From Perkinsus olseni (lineage: Eukaryota; Perkinsozoa; Perkinsida): 64,000 nucleotides of DNA. This document shows, piece after piece, positions 1-11,001 of the stretch (positions are counted from its first letter, which is position 1; the number at the start of each line of letters is the position of its first letter). The position numbers and the translations under genes were made by a program. The stretch spans positions 16,307 through 80,306 of the forward strand of contig JABANN010000076.1 of assembly GCA_013115125.1 (NCBI GenBank), read 5' to 3'. The notes beneath the pieces were generated by a model, which did not search any database, was not told the DNA's origin, and worked only from the letters and a program-made list of their open reading frames with translations.

Positions 1-2
1 GC

Positions 3-155
3 AGACACTTGGTGGTTCAGGTGCGAGAGACCATGCTCACGCCACGAGGGGTCAGCCGAGTGGCATACAAGTTCCCGACGGCCCGAGACATCTACTCGGC
101 TGTGCACAGGGGGATGAAACCCTGGGACGTTAGTGTGGTTCTTCTGAACAAGTAG
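3..155 (+). CDS. 3' end of an unidentified gene
   Basis: An open frame entering from the left edge ends with Asn-Lys-stop at 155. The last 50 residues include PTARDIYSAVHRGMKPWDV, which I do not recognise. The reading stays open from base 3 with ordinary composition and no in-frame stop, and the next gene starts about 210 bases downstream, so I read it as the last exon of a real gene. The start and any upstream introns lie outside the window. Confidence 0.5.
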   Translation, partial: RHLVVQVRETMLTPRGVSRVAYKFPTARDIYSAVHRGMKPWDVSVVLLNK

Positions 156-365
156 CTAGTCGTCGCCTTCCGGCATGCCACGTTGAGTGTTCATTATTGA
201 TGTGTTATGGCAATGACAATCTCCCTTGTTCTGTTAATTAGTGCTGAGGCTGTAGAGGGGCCCGGGTATACTAACTGAGGGCGGCGCGACGTAGCATCAT
301 CCCTACAATGAGCCGCGACACTCATTCCCAGGAGAGCCTCTCAGCCTTTGTTGCATTCAAAGAGG

Positions 366-3300
366 ATGAACTCTTGGGGATCCAGGAGGTTCACCAGCGG
401 CACGTCACCTACCAATAGCAGTCGAATGCAAACCCTATCGGAGAAGTTGAATCGGATAAGGCAGCAGAGGCGAGCCTTGGATGAGCTCACTAATAGCGAC
501 TATATCGACCACGGCTCGAGTACGGATGCGAGGCAGCCTCGTGGGAAAGGGAAGCTCTCCATCGCCTTAGGGACCTCATCAGCGCGCCAGTCGCTATCTA
601 CCGCAGGAAGGGGAGGTGGGGCGGCCGACAGACACGCCGGGACTAGCAGGTAAACTGGCTATGTGAAAACTGGCTATGCTCGGAGCGACGGATGCTATAG
701 ATCGGAGGTGTGCCATCCTTATCAGGTTGAGCAGCGGATGGGCCGGTTCGAAGGAAGAGGACTCACCCGGCAGGCGATTACCTAGTACTCAGAATATCAC
801 CGGTCACTTGATCGGCTATGTTATTCCTCCCATAGATGTTTACGTTGACGAGTCCGCTGACGCAAGGCACCCGATGCCTGAGCGCACGCTGTAGATATCG
901 TCTGCGTTACAGTCGTAGTCCGTCCATGATTCTCGCTCAGGCCTGCTTCTGCTGCTACTTCTTCATCTCCTCGCAGTGGAGCTGTATTGAACGACGACAA
1001 AGCGGCACCTACACTGCCACCAGCACGACCAGTGGAGACTACAGTTTCCGGTAGTGAGGGCATCCAGAGGATTTTCATGCACATGGTACCTCTCCCACAG
1101 GTTATGAGTGCGATACTGATCGGCCCGAGCTAGTGCCGGCAGCTGATGGGAGTCGGGAGCGGCGAAGGAGTCTGGGGGAGAGTTGGTATCGTCTGGAACG
1201 GCAACGCAGCATCGAAGGCCTCGTCCTGAATGCCGCCGGCGCCACTGAGCACTGCCCCCAGCAAGTGCCGCATGATGAGCCGGAAGAGCAGCTGCGAGAG
1301 AGCCCCGCGGCGTTCCAATTCGGTGCACAGGATTATGGTGGTAGTGGGGAGTACTTGGACTCTTACGCCAATACCTCGGGAATGTACTCCAGCTACGGAA
1401 CGGGAGACAATATCGGTAGCTATGATGACGGCGGCCCGTTCAGTAACCGATCCGGGGCGAATTACCAACCGAGGGAGCGAGAGGAAACAGTACCGACTGT
1501 CATGTACTACGATGAGGAGGAGGGCGAGGATAGTGAGGGCTATGACGGGAATGGGTCATATCCGATGGAGGAGTATTCAACACGAGGAGATTATCACAGC
1601 AGACCGCCGGAGCTCAGTCGAGGGCGTTGGGAGGAGAACGACGATGGAGAGGCGCTTGTGTATGGAGGAGGGCGTGAACCGGGTCGGGACGGTTACGAGG
1701 AGGGGCGGGCCACAGAGGTGGATTGGAGTTCACGAGGGCGTGGTCCAGCGGAGAAAGGACGACGGAGCTACGACGGGTCCAGCCACGGTGTGCCGCTCTC
1801 ACGAGAGGAGGGCAAGGGTTACTTCATGGCTGAGCGAGAGACGCGTTCGGAAGTCTACGAGGTTGGCGATGTGGAGGACCCCTACCTTCGGAGGGGGTCT
1901 GACACTGACTACGGTGAGAGCAACGAGGCGGCCGCAAGAGGGGGTGATGCCGGTGGGGTGGGGCCTCTCCCGGACTACTACGGTTGGGAGGCTGGTGATG
2001 GAGTGTATGGCCAGTCCCGCTATCAGCATTCCTCGGAGACTTACTACTCGGCAGAGGAGGGCTACCCCTACGCAGAGGAGGGAGAGAGACGACGGGGCGA
2101 AGGAGGTGCCGAACAGTATGGTGATGCTGAGGGCGGATACGCTGGCGTGGGAACTGCGGTGCCAAGAGAGCATCACTCGCGGAGCGGTATCTATCACGGG
2201 GCTCTGGAAGATGTCGTCTGCGTTGAGGGGAGAGCAAGTGTTGACGATGGTGTGATAAGTACGGGCAGCGCGGAATGGAGCTCCCACGAGGAGGGTCCTG
2301 AGGACCCCGCACTGGGGATGGGGTATGCTAGGGATGGCTACTCATCCGTCAGTGAATCTGTGACCCGTCGGATTCATTCTGGGGGTGACCACGCGGCTGA
2401 GTCGGGGCTTGTTGACGGCCCAATCGCGTTGGCACCCCATCAATACGGCGATAGTGGGAGTTTGCGCGTCGGAGAGGGGGGCCCACGCCGAGGAGGGGCT
2501 GGAGGGGGGCGACAAGTAGAAAAAGGAGAAGTCAGCGTTGCTCAGTCTATCACCGGCTGGCACCTCAGGGGTAGGCTCCTGCCCCTGCGGTCTGGGTCAG
2601 ACCTACTTCAGATTCTTTCGATCCTAGGAGCGAGTCTCCTGCTCCCCAGGGAGTGGAGCTGTCGGAGCTCTCGACGCGAGAAGCATCAGTCGATGTGATT
2701 TCAACTGATATCAAGTGAGTTTCGGCCTTACTGCTGCTGAGGTCCTTCAGGCGCTGTTGCTCCCCTCAGTCCTTTCGAGCTCTGCAGCGGGGTTATCCGA
2801 AAACGGCGCGAGGCCGCCGACATACGGGACTTCTTTGCGGCAGAAATGTGGCGGGAGAAGACGGAGCTGAAGTTGCGGAGAGAAGAGGGTCAGAGGCTTC
2901 GTGGACTCGTGGTCGAGGAACTAAGAAGGCGTTCTGAGGAAACACCCAAAAGCTCTCGCGTAGTTGCCGAATGTGATGCAGAGCCCAGTCTAGCCATGAG
3001 CCCGCCTGCGATCATGGCAGAAGAGAGCGCAGTGGGATCGGAAGAAGCTTCGGACGACCACGTGGGGTACCGGACAAAAGGAGGGGTGTTGGTCGAGCTG
3101 GATCCTGATATAAATAAGTTCGACAGCCCGGACGTGAGGCGGGCCCGGGAGAACCCTTTGGAGCGGAGGAAGCGAGAAGCTGAGCGGCGCATCTCGTCGA
3201 TGCGAGACAGACCGAATTCAGCTGTGACTATGGCGCCCCAGGTGGCTGCTGGCGATCTGTACCAACCCACTCCTCCCTGACGATTTCCCTGTCATGGGAC

Positions 3301-3469
3301 TTCTGTGGGTTGCAGCGGTTCGGCGGAATCTGATTCTCAGGGTGTCCGCTCCCCCGCAAGAGTATCCCCAACGAGGATTCCGAAGACGCCACCACGTTCG
3401 GAGGAGCAGCAGAGCTGGTTGCCCCGTGGTCTTCGGTACTCTGATTCCCTCACCAGAACAAGATGCTGA
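366..3469 (+). CDS. Long disordered Tyr/Gly/Glu-rich protein (hypothetical)
   Basis: I do not recognise this gene by family. Exons follow by phase: 366-649, about 726-802, 941-1050, 1101-2570, 2612-2714, 2787-3258 and 3316-3469. Introns 1051-1100, 2571-2611, 2715-2786 and 3259-3315 have GT-AG ends, and the last four junctions preserve phase. The 490-codon central exon is rich in Tyr, Gly, Ser, Glu and Arg, with repeated S/G-Y-S/G groups such as SGMYSSYG and DNIGSYDDG. This resembles prion-like, condensate-forming low-complexity regions. The C-terminal exons change to a charged helical stretch (IRKRREAADIRDFFAAEM), a conserved-looking patch (TKGGVLVELDPDINKF) and a Ser/Pro/Arg tail. There is no signal peptide or membrane segment. 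The chosen start gives MNSWGSRRFTSG; an in-frame choice around 308 reads less well. The border of exon 2 is uncertain. A nuclear or cytoplasmic RNA-associated role is a guess from composition only. Confidence 0.65.
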
Positions 3470-5338
3470 TCGCTGCCATCAGCCGCCCGTCGTCGTCCGC
3501 GTCGTCAGAAAGACGCACTCCGCTGAGCTGTGACTTGGCTAGCATGGACTCGCGAACGACCAACTTGGGGAACAACCGAAAGATCGTTATCAACGCCATC
3601 TCCTGGGTGGGGCAGCGGGCTTGTGGGCAGATCATCTCCCGCCTCGCTCCGCTAGGGAATTTTAGCATTTTTAGGCTTTACTTGGCGGTGCTGTGAACAA
3701 GAAGAACAGAGAAGCAGTGTTGAGTGCGGCTACGAGTAGATTCAATAAGCTAGTTGTGCTGTTCAAGGACGAGGTCACCGGCCGCCAGGTTTACAGGTAG
3801 GCGACGCTTCCAGAATCCCAGGGTCCATTGGCAACTTATACCGCAGTCACTCATGAAGATTCTGTACAATTCTATTCCGAATTAGATGAGGCTACACGCA
3901 TTGGGAGGGGCTGAGGGTCCCTAAGTGGTCATGGGCGTCCCAAAGGCCCGTCCATACACCTAATCCCTCCGATTCATCCTTGAACACTGTAGCCCTCTCG
4001 TAGCTCTATTATGGTTGCAGTCGGTAAACTAGCAGCTGAGAGCCCGGCCATCGCTAGACCCACAAAGCCAGTGGGAGAGTGACAGTTGTCGAGATCGTTA
4101 GGAAAGTCTCGTATCGTAGAGAAGAACATAGTAAGGTTTCCTTTCTGCCACAACTTAAACTTGACGCGGTTCGCGCTGCAATAAGGCGCCCATGATGAGC
4201 CCTTTCGGAACCCGCAAAGGGCTCTTAGTGGAGCGTGAGAATCTCCAACTTCACTGCAAGGACCGAACCTGTTTACGGGGCCCTTAGCCCACAAGTATTT
4301 CTCATTGCCGTCAGAGCACTCTACGGCTTCGATTCGGAAGATCAAGCCTTCAAGCGTCTACACTCAGTGTCTAGCTCTCCCGCGATACTCAAGGAGCATC
4401 ACATATCTAAAGCTTACCGGTAAGAGTTCTGGCTTGAAGGTTTCGCCCTTAAGGAGTGTCGTATGGTTTCATCAGGTACACCTCCACTACGAGATCGTTC
4501 AGAGAAATCCCTGGGCATCGTGCGTTAGACGCGGCAACAGACGCGGTAAGCCTCCATTCACATCTATTGAAGACTCTCAGCCGGCCCAAGAGCTATTCAT
4601 GACTATTTCTAGAACAACTTTCATGCCAGTACAATTTGAAACTTGAGTTCGTGAGGAAGTACACACACACTGTGTGACATCTACCGTACCGGAGCACTGG
4701 GCAGGACATACTTAGAGATAATCCCGGAGCCGAAGTGATCCGATTCGGACCTCGATCAACGTATTGCTGTAACTCAAACCATCTTCTCCGACACGCAAGA
4801 GCGTAGGGACCATCCGCATCAGATCAACTTTTTCTGGAGCTCTAACTCATTGTGGGCGCACTCTGGGGTTACGCCGCAGCAGAACCACGAGGAGCTCATG
4901 GAGAGCAGCTTTGAAACCCGGGCTTATCCGCGCAGAGACGGAGGCCCGTCATGAGGCTCTTGATATCCGATTTAGCATTAGTGACCGCTGACCACAGCGC
5001 TAGACTCACGGTTCCACATGCTCATCCGATTGTTGAGGATTTCCAGAGATACACGTCCATCCCCTCGGTCGATGCCTTTCGCCGGGCGATCCCAGGTCTC
5101 GTCTGATCACAACGTAGACTACTTACCGTCTCCGGTGATACACGAACGGCGTCACTTAGACCCTCCTAATTAACTAAGGTGCAACTCTCACCGATGGCCC
5201 ATTCCGCTCGGTTCCTTGGTGCTCCTCATTCCCGTTTAGGTCTTGTTCGATGGCATCCATAACCTTCGACACGGCGTGTGAACTTTCAAACTCGAAGGAG
5301 CCTTGATGGGACGGACCACGAAGACCGTGACTTTGCTA
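3470..5338. other. Gene-poor stretch
   Basis: No gene could be supported. Open frames such as 3974-4345 (-), 4305-4646 (+) and the overlapping pair near 3450-3696 lack recognisable motifs, good splice context or biased composition. One of the pair near 3450-3696 could be an exon of an unidentified gene, but nothing decides the strand. Confidence 0.5.
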
Positions 5339-5594
5339 CAGGGTGCCGACTTTAAAAGGGCCCACCCCTTCGGCGCCTCACAACGTCGCCATAATCCCCG
5401 TGATTCTGCCAGCAGATTTCAGCGATTTTCGGCGTTTGGTTCGATATCTCGGGGGTGAAACTTGCGAATAAGATGCGGCTGGAAACGAGGTTCTGTAGAG
5501 CTCGACGAGAGCTGTCGATTAGTGGGGTTACAACTCTCAACTCGTTCGCTCCGAAAACTCATGCGGGGTGGGCCCTTATGAAGTCGGCACCCTG
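5339..5594. mobile_element. MITE with mariner/Tc1-type ends (non-autonomous DNA transposon)
   Basis: The left end starts CAGGGTGCCGACTT at 5339 and the right end is its reverse complement, finishing at 5594. The inverted repeats extend about 34 bp inward (left arm to about 5372, right arm from about 5561) with a few differences, and include GGGCCCACCCC. Each end is flanked by TA (5337-5338 and 5595-5596), the target duplication used by Tc1/mariner elements. The tip CAGGGTG is common in that superfamily. At 256 bp with no transposase, it is a MITE. The clean ends and near-identical arms suggest a fairly young insertion. It lies between genes. Confidence 0.8.
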
Positions 5595-5596
5595 TA

Positions 5597-6058
5597 TTTC
5601 GTAACTCACGCATTGGCGCGGCTGCTACGATGCAGCAGATCAGTAGCCTGTACACAAACTCCCCAATGATTAAATAATCATAGGGACCCGGCATCACGAA
5701 GTCTCCGTGAGCCACAATCGAGAACACTACACCTTAACTCTCTCGCACCTGGAACCAATCTTAGCGGCATCAACGACTCAGCTGAGCTTCAGCGCAACTC
5801 CTAATCTGAGCAAGACTGGATCAGCTGACTACAAAATTGTGTTACCAAGAATAAATGCTAGAGCCAGTTGTCTTTTAGGAGCACAACTGGCAACTAGAAT
5901 GCGACAACAGAACAAGTATACGAATGAAATGGCAAGATAGCCTAACTTAACTAGCAGCTTGGTTAAAAAAGTCGTAAATTCTATAAATTGTGTTGAAAGA
6001 CTTACACCAATTCGCTCTGAATGAGCACCGTCTCTATCGCTTGAAAGCCATAGAGTTG
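5597..6058. other. Intergenic, downstream of fumarase
   Basis: This stretch lies just beyond the fumarase stop codon on the minus strand. It is A/T-richer than its neighbours and probably holds the 3' UTR. The open frame at 5707-5940 (+) shows no family features. Confidence 0.4.
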
Positions 6059-7928
6059 CTAAGAGAATTTCAGCTTTTGCTCGCTAACATTGCCCATCTT
6101 GAAGAAGTCGTTACCCTTATCATCAACAATCATGAAGGCGGGGAAGTCGGCGACGTCGATCTTCCACACGGCCTCCATACCGAGCTCCTCCATATCGAGG
6201 CACTCCACCTTCTTGATGCTCTTATCGGCGAGGATGGCAGCGACACCACCGATGGAACCGAGATAGAAACCACCGTGCTTCTTGCAAGCCTCGGTGACCA
6301 TATCGCTACGGTTACCCTTGCCAATCATGATCATGGAGCCACCGTTGGCCTGGAAGGGCTCAACATAGGGGTCCATACGGTTGGAGGTGGTGGGGCCGAA
6401 GGAACCGGAAGGCTTTCCATCGGGCTTCTTGGCGGGGCCGGCGTAGTACACGGGGTACTTCTTGATGTAGTCGGGGAGACCCTTTCCACTCTCGAGCATA
6501 TCCATCATTCTCATGTGAGCGATATCACGAGCGACGATAATGGTACCAGTGAGGGCCACACGAGTCTTGACGGGGTACTTGCTCAAGGTAGCGAGAGCTT
6601 CCTTCTGGGGCAAGTTCAAGTCAATCTTGACGGCCTCATCTTGGTCATCGCCGAAATCGGGCATATACTTGGCGGGGTTCTTCTCGAGCTTCTCAATGAA
6701 GACTCCCTCGGGGGTGATCTTAGCAAGGCACTGACGATCAGCAGAGCAGCTGACACCAAGGCCGACAGGGCAAGAAGCACCGTGACGGGGAAGACGGACG
6801 ACGCGAACATCGTGAGCGAAGTACTTGCCGCCGAACTGAGCGCCGATACCGAGCTGCTGGCAGTTCTTGAGGAGCCTCTCCTCCCAGTAGAGATCACGGA
6901 AGGCACGACCGGTGGAATCGCCGCTGGTCGGAAGGCCATCGTAGTACTTAGTGGAGGCCAACTTAACAGTCTTCAGAGTCTGGTCAGCAGAGAGACCGCC
7001 GATGGCAACGGCGATGTGATAAGGCGGGCAAGCGGAGGTGCCGAAGTGAGCGATCTGCTTCATGAGGAAACTTTCGAACTCCTTCTCCTTGAGGAAGACC
7101 TTAGTTTTTTGGAAGAGCTCAAACTTGTTAGCAGATCCGCCACCCTTGGCGATGACGTGGAACTTGTAGGCGAGCTCGTCACCCGGATGACCGGCGTAGA
7201 GTTCAATTTGAGCGGGCAAGTTGCAGCCAGTATTCTTCTCCTCGAACATGCTCAAGGGGGCGACCTGGGAGTAACGGAGGTTGTCCTGAGTGTAAGCATC
7301 ATAGACGCCCTTGGTGATGGCCTGCTCGTCGACGCCACCAGTGAGGACACGCTCGCCCCTGTAACCGTAGACACAGGCGGTACCAGTATCCTGGCAAGAG
7401 GGGAGGACGAGGCCGGCAGAGATGCAGGCGTTCTTCAACAACTCCATAGCAACGAAACGATCGTTAGCAGAGGCCTCGGGGTCCTTAAGGATCTTCTGGA
7501 CCTGCTGGAGATGGGCGCTTCTGAAGTAATGCTCAACATCCTTGATGCAGGTCTGGGTGAGGTTAGCGATGGCCTCGGGGTCGACCTGAAAGTTAGATAG
7601 ACTATGTCGCACTGCGACCTCTTCACGCGGCCACGATCATCCAGTAATGAGTTGAGAAGTGAGTTGGTGCGTTATCGTACCTTGAGGAAGTCAAGTCCAT
7701 CGGGGCCCTTAACGACGGAGACACCTTCCTTGGAAAGAAGCTCGTACTCGGGCTCCTGAAATCACCACAGACGTCACCTTTCACATCCACTCCCACGTCT
7801 TAGGAAACTCGAACCATCCTTCAACCAGTAGCGTCACTGAGAAGGGTCGGTGACGTCCGTACTTTGGCGTTGGCATGTGTTTGGAACAGAGGGACGTACT
7901 TGTCGAAGAACGTCGACTCGCGACTCAT
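6059..7928 (-). CDS. Fumarate hydratase, class I (4Fe-4S)
   Basis: Catalyses fumarate to L-malate hydration in the TCA cycle or cytosol. Three exons join in phase 0: 7863-7928 (22 codons, starting [15 protein letters not shown]), 7681-7755 (25 codons) and 6059-7585 (508 codons plus stop), giving 555 residues, the usual length for eukaryotic and protist class I enzymes. The introns have clean GTACG...CAG-type ends. Iron-sulfur cysteines lie in [12 protein letters not shown] and [12 protein letters not shown], with a further one at GTSACPPYH. The C-terminal half carries [18 protein letters not shown] and the Asp-rich [18 protein letters not shown] typical of the beta domain. Codon use in the long exon is strongly biased to C/G-ending codons, as in highly expressed genes, which also keeps the antisense strand open. 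No clear mitochondrial presequence is visible. Class I rather than class II fumarase fits apicomplexans, trypanosomatids and perkinsids. Confidence 0.95.
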
Positions 7929-8136
7929 TGTTATCAGCGACGGGCAACTGCGATGAAATCCAGGCACAACGTCATTCGTTCATGCACGGTATGCATGCGA
8001 CGGAGAACAACGAAGCCGTGATACAGCCCCGTAAGGAATCCCAACTAATACAACTCTCGTTCGCTTCTCTGACACTATCCCACCCTCGGATGAGCCGACG
8101 CAATTCACCCACCCTTGGCAACATGTAACTCGCTAC

Positions 8137-8194
8137 TGGTGCTGGGGTGGGCTGACACTCAGCCACTCACTATCTACTCGACACCCCAGCACCA
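8137..8194. repeat. 13-bp perfect inverted repeat upstream of fumarase
   Basis: TGGTGCTGGGGTG at 8137-8149 is repeated as its exact reverse complement at 8182-8194, separated by 32 bases. It lies about 210-265 bp upstream of the fumarase start codon. It could be a hairpin or a paired binding site, or the remnant of a small element. The function is unknown. Confidence 0.6.
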
Positions 8195-8593
8195 CCCCGC
8201 CAGACAGTCCCATGCGGGAGCGTCGCCTTAGAATGGGTGGGTATTGCTCGAATGGGCGCATCTAAGCTTCCAGGCACGGAAAGTTTTCGAAACTCGATCA
8301 TCGGTGGTCCGCCTCAGGACCTGAGGCTCAGGGTTCCTCCGTCAACAAAGCCAGTTACCCTGTTCACTGCGCGATGGACCAGAAAAATGAAAATGTCAGT
8401 CCCAGAAAAGCAGCGAGCCTAAGAGGCGGAAAACCAGAGCTGTTCTGCTCGAGCAGATCGGTCTTGTGCGAGAGTGTTGAGAGATACATACGGAAGTTTC
8501 GTGGGTTTCACTTACAACTCCTGCACAAGATGTTGCGAGACGTCGGAAATTAGAACAATGTTGTAGATTCACGCCATCTGGTGGTGACGGCTT

Positions 8594-8618
8594 GTGCATG
8601 CGTGTAGCACGCATGCAC
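8594..8618. repeat. 11-bp stem, 3-base loop palindrome
   Basis: GTGCATGCGTG at 8594-8604 pairs exactly with CACGCATGCAC at 8608-8618 around TAG. It lies in the gene-free stretch 7929-8730 between the fumarase start and the LINE fragment. In that stretch I see no coding sequence apart from the fumarase 5' region. The role is unknown. Confidence 0.6.
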
Positions 8619-8730
8619 GGCGATGTCGCGGTGGAAAATGTCATACCCTCGTATTGTGCATCTGTCGTGCATTTCAAGGTTAGCCTTTCACAGAAGTTTG
8701 CCGTAGCAGTATATCGGTTCAAACAGATTG

Positions 8731-9066
8731 TTATTTGCTGCTTCCGTCCACATAATTCGGACGCAAACTTGACCTATCTGGTCTATTACACTTGTACAGC
8801 AGGTGTTCATTGGTTTTTCTAACATTGCAATAGGAGCAATTCTTATCATAAGCGCCCGCACAGTAGCCGGGTCTATATGTATATCCTCGCAATAAGGTAG
8901 AGTGATCGGAGAGTAATTTAAGGAATGCCCCATTGTTCCTGCGCGAAACTACCGCTCTTATACATTCCCTCTGTCTAGAACTCCGCAATGCCCTTTGCAA
9001 ACTGTCGGCTGTCTTTGTGTAATCGCCTTGTCGCTTGATATCGATGCCCGCGATCCGGTCCAGCAA
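8731..9066 (-). mobile_element. LINE (non-LTR retrotransposon) 3' fragment
   Basis: The translated minus strand ends with a zinc-knuckle of the kind found at the C-terminus of LINE reverse transcriptases: CSYCNVRKTNEHLLYKC, pattern C-x2-C-x8-H-x4-C. It is preceded by a Leu-rich segment (FLKLLSDHSTLLRG) like the region before that knuckle. The frame has no ATG and is interrupted upstream, and no reverse-transcriptase core was found. This is therefore an old 5'-truncated copy, possibly extending to about 9700 in degraded form. A fragment of a host gene is less likely. Confidence 0.45.
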
Positions 9067-10095
9067 TGGCGGTCGCGAATCCTCTGCTGGCCTTCAACCC
9101 AATCGTATGCCCCTTCGATGGACACCGGTAGTTGAGCAGGTGAGTAGTCGCGAGGCGCAATGCAGCGCGTAGGGCCCACGCGAAGTAGATCGCAAAGCTT
9201 TAGTCGAACAAGCGACTTTGCGGCGCCGGTGCGTCTGACGGAGCCCAGCCAATCCATTGCGCTAGTCGAGGTACCGTATTCAGTTTTATAACAAAGTGGA
9301 AACACAGCGGCTGGCCGGAAACAAATCGGCTATGGCGCGGGAGTTCGGTATCACTCTCTGCAGATATGGTTTACTAGTGTTGGACTGTATTATTAAAGGC
9401 CTCGGTTCGGGCGCTGAAGTTTTGACGGGTTTCGTAAAATGCAGTTCTCCGCTTACTCCATTGAGGAGGGGCGGTACTGGGCGCGTTCGGCATCCACGAT
9501 AGACGGAGTCAGTCAGACTGACCCAAGACTGGTGCCCCTGGCGGCCGCCTGTGAGTTCTAGTACTGTCACCAACCAGGCAGCTTCGTGGTGGTAGCCTAA
9601 CGACGAGGTCAAGTTCCGAAGAGCCTTCTTAGAGGTACGAGCTCCTTCCGTATCATTACGAAGAGCGCGCCCCAGGACGGTTTCAGATTTGTGGAGACAC
9701 GACACTAGTGAAGATGTCCGCGGCAGGCTACGGGTTTCACAGTAAGCTTACAGTTTTTAACAATCAATTATTGACCCTCCTACTACCTTCTAAACGTATG
9801 CCAACTCTGCCGGTTAGGGCTTGTCGTCACGCCAGAAAGATCCGCGCCTGAGGAGTATCTTACGGTTTCATTACACTCACTTCCACTTCAAGAACGCTCG
9901 GCGAAAGATATATGCTTGAAGCTCTGATCGGGGAGATTCATTCAATGAGCGGTCATGGTGATGACTTTTAAAGCTGAGCAGTCGGGAGGTTGTTATCACT
10001 CATGGACCAACTTTCATGGAAGTGCTTGTGTGCCTCGAGTTGTCTCTTCCTGATTCGATGTGTGATTAAATTTTTCAGTTCTTTCCCCAGTCAGT
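9067..10095. other. Possible degraded element and intergenic
   Basis: Open frames at 8958-9305 (-), 9286-9705 (-) and 9296-9502 (+) show no identifiable domain. The minus-strand ones adjoin the LINE zinc-knuckle fragment and may be eroded parts of the same copy. From 9706 to 10095 lies the presumed promoter and 5' UTR of the surface protein gene, with an A/T-rich stretch around 10060-10085. Confidence 0.35.
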
Positions 10096-11001
10096 ATGCA
10101 CATTATTGGATTAGCCCCCGCGTTTATCTCCATCATTATCACGGTCGGTCAGGACACCGACTCCTGCTCTACATCCGACGTTGAAAATGTCGGCCGAGGG
10201 CCCACTCTCTTCAACAACCTCAACACTTGCGTAACCACCACTGGTGGCTTCAACGATGCTGCTCTGGAGTGCGTGGCGGCTAGCACTAACATCAGCGAGC
10301 TTTGTGCTAGCTGCTACTTTGAACTATACTCTTGTGGTGCTACCACTTGTCAACAAGCCTGCACGGAGCAGTTCTCGGCAGATTGTGTCGGGTGCAGCAT
10401 GGGTTTGTGCGGCGATGAGCTACAGACCTGCACAGGGACGCCGGGGGCAGTCCTCCCGCCTCCCTTCACTACAAGCGATCTGACCTTACCCACACCGGCT
10501 CCTAACGGCTCTGCTGTGAACAGAGTTCCTCGTGGCCTCTACGTGCTACCTAATTCAGAAGAAGTGCAAGTGTCGGTGAATATCGATAACGTCACCAGTA
10601 CGCTTGACACCGTTATCAACATCAATACTGACTCGCCGCTGATCCCTCAAATTGATTCTCAGTGTGCTGATATGCCCTACACGTTTGACTCTAATAAGTC
10701 AGTGATCACGGTTGACTTCGACGTGGCGGTTTGTCTCAAGAACGTTTACGATGAGCTACGTACTGTGGCCCCTGGGTTACCGGCAAGTCTCTTGACGATG
10801 CAGTACAACAAGGCCGCCAATACTCTCTCGATGCCTCTTTTGTCTGTCTTCGTGCTCGAGAAAGATTCCAATCCGGCGCCGCCGTCGAACTCCTCGACCA
10901 CTATGCCTCCGCTAGGTGCGGAGAATCCGAACTCATCAGCGTCTATTAGCGTTGCTAGGCTATTGTCGATCTGCTTCGTTATTGTATTCTTTTATTTTTG
11001 A
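10096..11001 (+). CDS. Secreted, probably GPI-anchored cysteine-rich surface protein
   Basis: A single 301-codon exon. Residues 1-20 are a hydrophobic signal peptide (MHIIGLAPAFISIIITVG). Residues about 25-115 are a cysteine-rich module with CASCYFELYSCGATTCQQAC and CVGCSMGLC. Residues about 145-265 have the spacing of an all-beta extracellular domain: CADMPYTFDSNKSVI, DFDVAVCLKNVYDEL, then MQYNKAANTLSMPLLSVFVL. A Ser/Thr/Pro-rich linker with N-glycosylation sites (PSNSSTT) follows. The last about 16 residues are hydrophobic (ARLLSICFVIVFFYF) directly before the stop, as in a GPI-attachment signal. I do not recognise a named family. The overall plan resembles lineage-specific surface proteins of perkinsids, which is an impression. 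It is convergent with the polycystin gene; the 366 bp between them (11002-11367) show nothing else. Confidence 0.8.
   Translation: MHIIGLAPAFISIIITVGQDTDSCSTSDVENVGRGPTLFNNLNTCVTTTGGFNDAALECVAASTNISELCASCYFELYSCGATTCQQACTEQFSADCVGCSMGLCGDELQTCTGTPGAVLPPPFTTSDLTLPTPAPNGSAVNRVPRGLYVLPNSEEVQVSVNIDNVTSTLDTVININTDSPLIPQIDSQCADMPYTFDSNKSVITVDFDVAVCLKNVYDELRTVAPGLPASLLTMQYNKAANTLSMPLLSVFVLEKDSNPAPPSNSSTTMPPLGAENPNSSASISVARLLSICFVIVFFYF

Noticed and set aside
5990-7600. A 536-codon open frame on the plus strand antisense to fumarase
   Set aside because: It mirrors the codon-biased fumarase exon; its Leu/Gly/Val-rich sequence has no domain, and the opposite strand encodes a complete, well-known enzyme.
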